Positions 1 through 7,803 of a stretch of 7,803 nucleotides of DNA are shown one piece after another. Below the pieces are notes generated by a model. The model was given only the letters and a program-made list of their open reading frames with translations, was not told where the DNA came from and did not search any database. The translations under genes were made by a program, and so were the position numbers. This DNA is from an uncultured Rhodospirillaceae bacterium (lineage in GTDB: Bacteria > Pseudomonadota > Alphaproteobacteria > Rhodospirillales > Magnetospirillaceae): assembly GCA_937887565.1 (NCBI GenBank), contig CALABS010000046.1:1-7803 (forward strand), read 5' to 3'. Each line of letters opens with the position of its first letter. The stretch's first letter is position 1.

Positions 1-43
1 CAGCCTCGCCTTCTATCCGTGGATTGAGAAAGTCATTTCATAG
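1..43 (+). CDS. C-terminal end of an upstream gene (partial)
   Basis: Reading from base 2, the frame gives SLAFYPWIEKVIS and then a TAG stop at 41-43. The composition (FYPWIEKV) looks like a normal protein end rather than random GC-rich translation, and the gap of 132 bp to the next gene is a normal spacer. Only 13 residues are visible, so no family can be named. The open frame over so short a stretch could also be chance. Confidence 0.35.
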   Translation, partial: SLAFYPWIEKVIS

Positions 44-98
44 GCCGAGCGGTATTACACCACGTCCTGGTCCGTGCCGTACGAAGCTGGGGCGGGCT

Positions 99-128
99 TT
101 GATGCCGGATGTGCTGATTTCTGATATA
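99..128 (+). promoter_or_regulatory. Possible sigma-70 promoter of the Sel1-repeat gene
   Basis: TTGATG at 99-104 and GATATA at 123-128 are separated by 18 bp. They lie inside a locally AT-richer patch (TGATATATAC) about 50 bp upstream of the start at 176. The -35 matches four of six consensus bases and the -10 only three, so this is a weak candidate supported mainly by position. Confidence 0.28.
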
Positions 129-175
129 TACGCCGCATTCGAGCTTCCCGATCACAGGCGGTTCAGGGGAATTGA

Positions 176-796
176 ATGATTGCCCGGGTTCTCATCGTCA
201 TGTTGTGCGCCTTCATCGCCACAGGTGATCGCGCCTGGGCCGGATCATCAGCACCCGAACAGGTCGAGGATCGGCTCGTCCAGGCCCGCGAGTTGCTGGA
301 AGCGGCGGCAATCACCCATCAGGAGGAGGATTATCGAAAGGCCTTCAACGCCTTCTTGCCCTTGGCGGAAGAAGGAAATCCGGAAGCTCAGGAAACAGTG
401 GGACGGATGTACGGGATCGGAGACGGGGTCGAACTAAACCAGTGTGACAGCACATATTGGGACGACAAGGCCGCGCGTGCCGGACGCCCCTGGGCACAAC
501 ACTTGATGGGCTGGAATTATTGGAATGGGCATGGCGTGATACGGGACCACGACTTAGCATATTTATGGTTCATGACAGCTGCCCGGAATGGCAGTCCGGA
601 TGCTGCCAAGGATGCCAGCATCCTCGCCCAGTCGGATTTGCGCACCCCGGGGCGGGTGGAAGCCCTGAACCAGCGGCTGCGGACGTGGCGGCCGGAAGAC
701 CAGCCGCCAGCCCGCATCATCCGCATGCCGAATATTTGGGGCCTCAACTGGGTGATGCGCCTTAACGGGCTGACCCCTTGCCGTTTTGAGCCTTGA
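176..796 (+). CDS. Secreted Sel1-like repeat protein
   Basis: The 206-residue product begins with a hydrophobic segment (about residues 3-15) and a likely signal peptidase site after AWA (residue 22), so the mature protein should be periplasmic or extracytoplasmic. About three Sel1-like (SLR) helical repeats follow, near residues 53-85, 90-125 and 126-152, with hallmarks such as LAEEGNPEAQ, AARAGRPWAQ, GHGV and AARNGSPDA. SLR proteins are usually scaffolds for protein-protein contacts and have no enzymatic activity of their own. The tail after residue 155 is Arg/Pro-rich and unrecognised. The ATG at 176 is chosen because AGGGGA (165-170) sits 5 nt upstream and the signal peptide begins immediately. 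The last 35 bp overlap the end of the convergent broken gene on the other strand. Codon use is less GC-biased than in clpB, which suggests an accessory gene. The partner is unknown. Confidence 0.85.
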   Translation: MIARVLIVMLCAFIATGDRAWAGSSAPEQVEDRLVQARELLEAAAITHQEEDYRKAFNAFLPLAEEGNPEAQETVGRMYGIGDGVELNQCDSTYWDDKAARAGRPWAQHLMGWNYWNGHGVIRDHDLAYLWFMTAARNGSPDAAKDASILAQSDLRTPGRVEALNQRLRTWRPEDQPPARIIRMPNIWGLNWVMRLNGLTPCRFEP

Positions 797-2788
797 GCCG
801 TCGGCGCTGCAACTCCGCTTCGACTTTCCGCCGCTCCCACTCCTGAAGGACCGCCGCACCGCCGGCGGTGACCGCAACGGCCGGCGCTGCGACAGCGAGG
901 GCGGTGCCGGCGGCGGTGCCGCCCGCCAAGAGCGCCACCGTGTCGAGGCCGGCTGAGCCCATGGCGACGTAGTTGCCGAAATCCGAGCCACGCGCCAGGA
1001 ACATGTTGATTTCGTCGTCGCGCAGCAGGCCTGGAACCGAAGGCACCAAGCTGCTTTTCCAGCACCCGCGCGGCCTCGGGGTTCTGGCGCTTGAGGTCAG
1101 CGATCTTGCCATGGGCCTGCTTCACGGCCGCGGCCTTGTCGTCGGCATTTCGGATGGCCATCATGCTGGCAATGGCGTCTTGGGCGCCCGAGAGATCACC
1201 TCCCTTCTTTAGCCCAAGCTGTTGGGGAATATCTGTTTCGCCGATATTACGGCGACGATCAGCCTCCCCTTTCAACCCCTCTCGGTGCACCTGGTCAACC
1301 CCTGCCGCAATTCCCATGGGAACGCTGACACCACGGCCAAGGGCGCCGACGGCCTTGCCCGGACCCTCATGCCCTAAGGTCTCCAGGGCCGTGCCGACCA
1401 CTCCCGCCGTTCCCCCGGAAAGGCCCGCCAGATTGCCGAAGCGCTTGGCCGGATCTTCCGCCCCACGCCCCTTCAATTCCGTCTCGGACATCACGCGCGG
1501 CTGCCAGACGGGATTGGTCTTGTAATCCAACAGCATGCCCCGGATCTTTCTTGCCGCTTCGGGATCTTCCGACGCCGCTTTATGCGCCGCCACCATGACC
1601 TTGTTCAGCGCAGCCGGGCTTCGATCCGAGCCATCGCGGAAGGCTTGCATGGCGTCCAAGGCCTCCTTGGTCTTCGCCCCCGCCTTGTCGCCCATGCCGC
1701 GACCGAGACCGAATTCACCGGCGATGGCGCCATAATCACGCGGAGGCGTGCCAGTTCCGGCATTGGCTTGGGTGCGGGCGAGCCCCCCCCTGCCCCTGCG
1801 CCATCTGGTTCGGGACGGGCTTCGATCCCTGCGTCGGAACACCGCCGGCGGATGGCACAGGCTTTGCCGCCTGGGGCTGCGGAGATGCCGGGGGCTGAAC
1901 CTGCGGAGCACTCGCCGGCGCCGCGTCGGTCATCGTGCCGGTGTCGGCCTGGGCCAGCTGGACCGGCCTGGCCGCCTCGGTGTCCGCCGCCGCCGAAGCC
2001 CGCGCGAACAGCGGCTGGTGGTCGTCGCGGGGCAGGTCGGCGTCGCGGACGCCGAGCGGGCGGCGGGGCGGCATCGCGCCGCCCAGGAAGGCGGTGGCCT
2101 GGTCGGGGGGCAGCTGGCCGAGGATGGCGTGCAGCACCCGCTCGGCGCGGTCGCGGCCTTCGGCGGCGGTCACCTGCTCGACCAGGTCGAGCACGGTGGC
2201 GTGGCCGGCCGCGCCGGCCTGCTTGAGGTGGTTGGCATAGATGTTGGGCACGTCGCCGTCGACGCTGGTGCGGGTCAGCGCGCGGGCGGTGTCGGCGTTG
2301 AAGGCGTGGGTCTGCTCGTCCAGCTCGGGCACCTGCCGGGGCAGGCGGATGGACAGCCGCGCCGGGCGGGTGTTGAGGATGCCCGGCTCGCCGCGCCCCA
2401 GGCGCTGGTGGTGGTCGTCGACCTCGGCCGGGGTCGGCGGCGTAAGGCCGCCCAGCACGCCGCCGGCCTGCCGCTTCAGGCCGGTGATGGTGGGGCCGTC
2501 GCGGAACAGGGTGGCATCGCTCTTGTATCCGTTCCGTTCCTGCCAGGACCTGACGGCGTTCGCCTGCGGTTGGCCGAAATGGCCGAGGGGACCTTGAAAC
2601 CGCTCGATATCGTAATCGCCGGTGGCGCCGAGGATGGTCTCCACCTTGATGACGTCCTCGCGCCGGTTGGGCTGGTCGGGGCCGACGGCGGACCCGAGGG
2701 TGAAGTAATCGCCGTCGAGAGTCGCCGACGGTTGGCCGGGGCGGCGCCGGGGCGCGAGGCCGGCGCGGATGGCGGGATCGATGGACAT
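762..2788 (-). pseudogene. Frameshifted gene: PG-binding-like N-terminus plus unknown C-terminal half
   Basis: Three minus-strand frames join into one plausible protein of 674 residues once one base is dropped at each of two points. Frame A (2788 to about 1790, residues 1-335) starts with MSIDPAIRAG. It has a peptidoglycan-binding-1-like helical domain at about 30-106 (NRREDVIKVETILG, GPLGHFG, AVRSWQERNGY, DGPTITGLK), a helical stretch at 165-240, and a Pro/Gln/Ala-rich linker at 275-335. Frame B (1782 to about 1030, residues 336-586) is Gly/Ala-rich, partly helical and unrecognised. Frame C (1028-762, residues 587-674) has a hydrophobic Ala/Gly/Val stretch at about 612-647, then a charged helix (EWERRKVEAELQRRR) and TAA. 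The first break is at C8 (1783-1790), the second within about 1029-1058. The ATG at 2788 is preferred over the one at 2863 because GGAG (2800-2797) lies 8 nt upstream. No signal peptide is seen. The gene may be decayed, or intact with sequence errors. Function is unknown. Confidence 0.65.
1783..1790. repeat. C8/G8 homopolymer tract at a frame break
   Basis: Eight consecutive C on the plus strand read as eight G in the coding direction of the minus-strand gene. Upstream of the tract the sensible frame is A (codons CAG GGG CAG GGG GGG); downstream it is B (CTC GCC CGC ACC CAA). Seven G would join A to B in frame; eight G leads to a stop at 1736-1738 after 16 unrelated residues. Such tracts are prone to slippage in cells and to miscounting in sequencing. 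Confidence 0.8.
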
Positions 2789-2848
2789 TGTTTGTTCTCC
2801 GCAGGGGCCTGAAAAGAGGCGGTCCTCACGGAAGGATCGCCCGCATGT

Positions 2849-2883
2849 CTTGACTGAAAGCATGTCGCGCCCTGAATGTCAAG
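2849..2883. repeat. Short inverted repeat CTTGAC ... GTCAAG
   Basis: CTTGAC (2849-2854) and GTCAAG (2878-2883) are perfect 6-bp inverted arms 23 bp apart, close to two helical turns centre to centre. Each arm carries TTGAC, so the dyad overlaps -35-like boxes on both strands. It could be an operator or coincidence. Confidence 0.3.
2854..2882 (-). promoter_or_regulatory. Candidate promoter for the minus-strand broken gene
   Basis: Read leftward, a perfect -35 box TTGACA (2882-2877) is followed after 17 nt by TTTCAG (2859-2854), a poor -10 box. A start near 2848 would give a leader of about 60 nt before the ATG at 2788. The consensus -35 and correct position support it; the weak -10 limits confidence. 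Confidence 0.35.
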
Positions 2884-2917
2884 TTAAAATTCCTAAATTC
2901 CTGGCGCCCGCCGCCGA

Positions 2918-2945
2918 GTTGCGCTCTCCCGAAATCCGTCCATAT
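2918..2945 (+). promoter_or_regulatory. Candidate heat-shock (sigma-32 type) promoter of clpB
   Basis: GTTGCGC (2918-2924) and GTCCATAT (2938-2945) are 13 bp apart. Compared with the sigma-32 pattern CTTGAAA-N13/14-CCCCATNT, the -35 keeps the TTG core and the -10 keeps CCAT.T. The spacing fits and clpB is a classical sigma-32 target. The leader to the ATG at 3100 would be about 150 nt, which is long, so a nearer promoter cannot be excluded. Confidence 0.35.
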
Positions 2946-3099
2946 CTTATCCCAGCGTCGTGAGGGGTTTCCGGGGCCGCCGCTTCCTGGGGTGGACGAT
3001 ACCGCCCGGCGAATGAAACGACCCTCTGGGTCAATTCATGCCGAGACGGCAACGCTCAAGCGCCGCCAAGCGGGAAACCCTGTCGCCTGGGAGGGAGTG

Positions 3100-5694
<2,595 letters not shown>

Positions 5695-5701
5695 TCGGGG
5701 C

Positions 5702-5730
5702 TTTACACCGCACCGCAGGAGCCTTACATT
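5702..5730 (+). promoter_or_regulatory. Promoter-like sequence just after clpB
   Basis: TTTACA (5702-5707, five of six to TTGACA) and TACATT (5725-5730, four of six to TATAAT) are exactly 17 bp apart and lie just 8 bp past the clpB stop. Transcription would start near 5737 and run into the hairpins from 5898. No good reading frame follows, so any product would be a short RNA. It may also be chance in an AT-rich spot. Confidence 0.25.
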
Positions 5731-5807
5731 AGGCAAACCTTATTTTTGCGACTAATTGTGATGCCGGTCTTTCCAAGCCACTTCATGTCGTGCTAGAAGG
5801 GGCGCCC

Positions 5808-5836
5808 GGCAGGACATTCCTGCCAGATACAAGTTT
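5808..5836 (+). terminator. Weak terminator candidate downstream of clpB
   Basis: A 7-bp stem GGCAGGA / TCCTGCC with a CAT loop (5808-5824) is followed by AGATACAA and then GTTTTC. The T run is short and displaced by 8 nt, and the site is 113 bp after the clpB stop, so termination efficiency is doubtful. Confidence 0.25.
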
Positions 5837-5897
5837 TCAGGACGCCGGCCGGCGCTCCGTCCCCCCTCCCCCCCCACAGGGGTGCTGGCCGCCAGGC

Positions 5898-5925
5898 CCG
5901 GGGTCCCTGCTCGCAGGGACCCCGG
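5898..5925. terminator. Perfect 13-bp GC hairpin between convergent genes
   Basis: CCGGGGTCCCTGC (5898-5910) pairs perfectly with GCAGGGACCCCGG (5913-5925). The inner C-TC-G would open into a small loop in practice. There is no T run on either side, so it is not a classical intrinsic terminator. It could block RNA decay or act together with the adjacent hairpin as a two-way terminator. Confidence 0.45.
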
Positions 5926-5935
5926 CCGTCCCAAA

Positions 5936-5971
5936 CGGAAAGGGCCCCTCCGCGAGGATGGGCCCTTTCCG
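5936..5971 (-). terminator. Terminator hairpin of the M23 endopeptidase gene
   Basis: CGGAAAGGGCCC (5936-5947) pairs perfectly with GGGCCCTTTCCG (5960-5971). The 12-nt loop can itself pair weakly. On the minus strand the hairpin starts 17 nt past the stop at 5989-5991 and is followed by TTTGGG, a short T run. Position and a 12-bp stem make it the likely end of the M23 transcript; it may also stop clpB read-through from the other side. Confidence 0.65.
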
Positions 5972-5988
5972 GTTCCAGCCGACGTCCG

Positions 5989-7383
5989 TCAGTTGGTCAA
6001 CGCTCCGGAACGGCCGGTCGCCATGGCGATGCGGGTGGTGGGGGGAATCCTGCTCAGCAGGGTCTCGACCTCGCGCTTGGCGCCCTTGAAGCGGTCGAGT
6101 TCGCGGCCGGCGAGCTTGGTCCCGGTCGGGATCTTGATGCTCATGGGGTTGATCTGCTTGCCGGCCTGCAGGACTTCGTAATGCAGGTGCGGGCCGGTGG
6201 AGCGGCCGGTCGTGCCGACATAGCCGATGATCTGCCCCTGGTTGACCCGCTTCCCGGCGCGAAGGCCCGACGTGATGCGGCTCATATGGGCATAGGCGGT
6301 GCTGTAGCCGCTGGAGTGGCGCACCCGCACGTAATTGCCGTAGGCGCCGTTGAAGCCGGCCTTCTCGACCACGCCGTCGCCGGCCACCATGATGGGCGTG
6401 CCGGTGGGGACCGCGAAATCGATGCCCTTGTGCATCTTGGTGAAGCCGAGGATGGGATGGCGGCGCAGCCCGAAGCCCGAGGAGATGCGCGCGCCGTCCA
6501 CCGGCGTGCGCAGCAAGGCCTTCTTCGCGCTTTCGCCCTTGCCGTTGTAGAAGTCGGCGAAACCGGTGGAGTCCTCGTAGCGATAAAGCGCGAGTTCGGT
6601 GCCGGACAGGGTCATGCCGACGAACAGGATGTCGCCGTGGCGGACCAGCTTGCCCTTGGTGTCGTAGAAGCCCTCGAACATCAGGTCGAATGCGTCGCCG
6701 CCTTGGATGTCGCGTTGGAAATCGACGTCGTAGCTCAGCGCCCGGATCATGGACACGATCACCGGCACCGGCACGCCGGCGGCCTGGGCGCTTTCGAACA
6801 GGCTCGACTTGATGGTTCCGGAATAGTGGGCGACCTGCCGGCTGACCTGCCGTTTCGTTTCCATTCCGGCGAAACCGCCGGTGTCGGTGCGCGCGGCGGC
6901 GACGATGCGGATGGGGTCGGCATTGAGACTGACCTTGGCGAAGTCGCCGACGCCGAAGCCGTGGGGCGGCTTGTCGAAGGTGACGGTCACCTTCTGACCG
7001 GCCTTGAGCTGGCGCGGATTGAACACCGAACGCAGCGCCTCGATCGCCTGGACGGCATCCGAGGCCTCGACGCCCGAGCGGACCAGGACGTCGCTCAGGG
7101 TGTCGCCCGACCCGACCTGGACCAGACGCTCGACCGGCCGCCCGGCACGGTCCTCGATCTCGCTGTCCGAGGCCAGGGCCTGGGCAAGGCCGGCCTTCTC
7201 GGCCTCGAAATCGACATAGGCGGGCAAGGTGCCGTCCAATGGAGCGTCGCTTTCGCCCAACTGGACGAAGGGACGGGCGGCGAACAGTGCGATCAAACCG
7301 GCCACGCCGACGACGGCGGCAGCCCGCAAGGTTCTCTTGATCTTGGCGTTGACGCAGCAGCCCAAGGCGATCCTTCCGGTCAT
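5989..7383 (-). CDS. Membrane-anchored M23 peptidoglycan DD-endopeptidase (MepM/Csd3-like)
   Basis: The enzyme probably cuts peptide cross-links in peptidoglycan in the periplasm, making room for wall growth or shaping the cell. Numbered from the ATG at 7383 (464 residues), a basic start is followed by one membrane anchor at about 19-36. Next come a LysM/OapA-like domain at 86-136 (VGSGDTLSDVLVRSG ... LKAGQKVTV), a Csd3-type N2 domain at about 188-272, and an M23 (LytM) domain at about 300-410. Zinc ligands H318 and D322 (HKGID) and H401 (HLH, 399-401) are present, as is catalytic H366 (YAHMS), so it should be active. The start is uncertain: TTG at 7365 has GGAAGGA (7377-7371) 5 nt upstream, whereas the ATG has no clear ribosome site. 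The open frame back to 7605 is Arg/Cys-rich and unlikely to be coding. The gene is convergent with clpB and stands alone. Confidence 0.93.
   Translation of the reverse strand: MTGRIALGCCVNAKIKRTLRAAAVVGVAGLIALFAARPFVQLGESDAPLDGTLPAYVDFEAEKAGLAQALASDSEIEDRAGRPVERLVQVGSGDTLSDVLVRSGVEASDAVQAIEALRSVFNPRQLKAGQKVTVTFDKPPHGFGVGDFAKVSLNADPIRIVAAARTDTGGFAGMETKRQVSRQVAHYSGTIKSSLFESAQAAGVPVPVIVSMIRALSYDVDFQRDIQGGDAFDLMFEGFYDTKGKLVRHGDILFVGMTLSGTELALYRYEDSTGFADFYNGKGESAKKALLRTPVDGARISSGFGLRRHPILGFTKMHKGIDFAVPTGTPIMVAGDGVVEKAGFNGAYGNYVRVRHSSGYSTAYAHMSRITSGLRAGKRVNQGQIIGYVGTTGRSTGPHLHYEVLQAGKQINPMSIKIPTGTKLAGRELDRFKGAKREVETLLSRIPPTTRIAMATGRSGALTN
7371..7377 (-). promoter_or_regulatory. Ribosome binding site favouring a TTG start at 7365
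   Basis: On the minus strand GGAAGGA (7377-7371) lies 5 nt before an in-frame TTG (7365-7363), which would give a 458-residue protein beginning MGCCVNAKIKRTLR. The ATG 18 nt upstream is preceded by AATGAATCGACT, with no purine-rich site, and would lie only about 12 nt from the predicted transcript start. Confidence 0.45.
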
Positions 7384-7401
7384 AGTCGATTCATTTATGG
7401 G

Positions 7402-7430
7402 GTTATCGCAGCCAAAGACGCCAATGGCAA
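7402..7430 (-). promoter_or_regulatory. Sigma-70-type promoter of the M23 gene
   Basis: On the minus strand TTGCCA (7430-7425, five of six to TTGACA) and GATAAC (7407-7402, four of six to TATAAT) are exactly 17 nt apart. Transcription would begin near 7395, just upstream of the gene. Good spacing, good boxes and position make this a credible constitutive promoter. Confidence 0.55.
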
Positions 7431-7757
7431 GGAATAATCCCGCATTTTTGCCCTTGACTGTGCCATCACGGCATCTTTCGGCGATGCACTCGATTCCATT
7501 TGGCCTCGCAATGACTCGTCGCCGCTGTGGCGGTCGTTTGTTGGAACAATTCCATGCCGGCGGCGGCCATTGGGTGGCGAGCCTACGCGCGCGCGCCTTT
7601 AGCAAGATTTAAGCTCGACCCGGAAAGCCGGCGTTGCGGCGCCATGACGGGCTTCCCACATCATGGTGGCGCAAGCGCCTCCGCCCGTCCTTCCTGTCCC
7701 GTGCGGTGCTCGCGCCGCCGCCGTCGGGGGAAATGTTGCAGCCGCGTGAAAAACCCG
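7431..7757. other. Non-coding spacer left of an outward promoter
   Basis: No gene is supported on either strand. There is structured DNA: GACGGGC (7646-7652) and GCCCGTC (7683-7689) form a 7-bp inverted repeat enclosing GGCGC-AA-GCGCC (7668-7679). This may be a hairpin-rich upstream region of the next transcription unit. GTGAAAAACCC (7746-7756) just precedes the promoter and is A-rich on one side. Confidence 0.4.
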
Positions 7758-7786
7758 TTGACGGTTGGGTTTGGTGGGGTTAGAAA
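7758..7786 (+). promoter_or_regulatory. Strong rightward promoter, possibly of an rRNA or tRNA operon
   Basis: TTGACG (7758-7763, five of six) and TAGAAA (7781-7786, four of six) are 17 bp apart, preceded by GTGAAAAACCC. Transcription would start around 7793 and leave the window. The long non-coding approach and GC-rich structured start resemble alphaproteobacterial stable-RNA promoters. The operon type is an inference because the gene itself is not visible. Confidence 0.5.
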
Positions 7787-7803
7787 GCGCCTCCCGCCGC
7801 GGA

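Larger units (their letters stand above)
2789..3099. other. Divergent control region between the broken gene and clpB
   Basis: This 311-bp stretch separates two divergent starts (2788 on minus, 3100 on plus). It contains an AT-rich patch at about 2875-2900, unlike the flanking coding DNA, and the promoter candidates listed separately. The clpB frame stays open back to 2992, but that upstream translation (Arg-rich) does not resemble a ClpB N-terminus, so it is treated as leader. No CIRCE operator (TTAGCACTC-N9-GAGTGCTAA) is present. Confidence 0.6.
5695..5988. other. Intergenic region between convergent clpB and the M23 gene
   Basis: This 294-bp spacer holds an AT-rich start (5720-5760), a small hairpin (GGCAGGA CAT TCCTGCC, 5808-5824, followed by TTTT at 5833-5836), a C-rich run (about 5859-5877) and two long GC hairpins (5898-5925 and 5936-5971). 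No convincing gene is seen on either strand. Short open frames here have poor composition and run through the hairpins. Confidence 0.6.

Noticed and set aside
517..1028. Continuation of minus-strand frame B past the second break
   Set aside because: Beyond about 1030 this frame becomes Arg/Gly/Ser-rich noise, whereas frame C gives a coherent hydrophobic segment and charged helix ending at 762.
1748..2812. Plus-strand open frame of 354 codons opposite the broken gene
   Set aside because: The composition is Gly/Arg/Val-rich and featureless, while the minus strand shows a peptidoglycan-binding-like domain with a good ribosome site.
2992..3099. Upstream ATG of clpB adding 36 residues
   Set aside because: The added residues are Arg-rich and unlike ClpB N-termini, and the ATG at 3100 has a strong ribosome site and gives the usual length.
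6181..7437. Plus-strand open frame of 418 codons opposite the M23 gene
   Set aside because: It is a mirror of the M23 gene's codon bias (Ala, Gly, Asp, Val-rich) with no recognisable domain; the minus strand carries the intact zinc ligands.

Overview
The window looks like chromosomal DNA from a GC-rich alphaproteobacterium, most likely of the Rhodospirillales (Magnetospirillum-like). This is an inference from the high GC content, the strong third-position GC bias of clpB, the 864-residue ClpB and the MepM/Csd3-type endopeptidase. No ribosomal RNA lies inside the window to settle it.

Layout, left to right. (1) Bases 1-43 are probably the last codons of an upstream gene. (2) 176-796 (+) encodes a secreted Sel1-repeat protein. 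(3) 762-2788 (-) is a broken gene, convergent with the Sel1 gene and overlapping it by 35 bp. Three minus-strand reading frames join into one protein of about 674 residues: a peptidoglycan-binding-like N-terminus, a Pro/Gln/Ala-rich linker, an unrecognised Gly/Ala-rich C-terminal half and a hydrophobic tail. Two one-base frame breaks separate the frames; one lies at a run of eight C (G on the coding strand) at 1783-1790. (4) 2789-3099 is the divergent control region between that gene and clpB, with a heat-shock-type promoter candidate for clpB. (5) 3100-5694 (+) is an intact clpB. (6) 5695-5988 lies between convergent genes and holds several hairpins, two of them long and GC-rich. (7) 5989-7383 (-) encodes a membrane-anchored M23 peptidoglycan endopeptidase with all metal ligands present and a good promoter. 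(8) 7384-7803 is non-coding and ends in a strong rightward promoter (TTGACG, 17 nt, TAGAAA) that fires out of the window and may serve an rRNA or tRNA operon.

The right part (clpB and the M23 endopeptidase) is housekeeping: protein disaggregation and cell-wall growth, as separate single-gene units. The left part (Sel1 gene and the broken gene) has looser base composition and looks like accessory DNA. I see no clear new defence, mobile or RNA-guided system. The most interesting object is the doubly frameshifted chimeric gene. Whether it is a decaying gene, a switchable gene or a sequencing artefact cannot be decided from one sequence.
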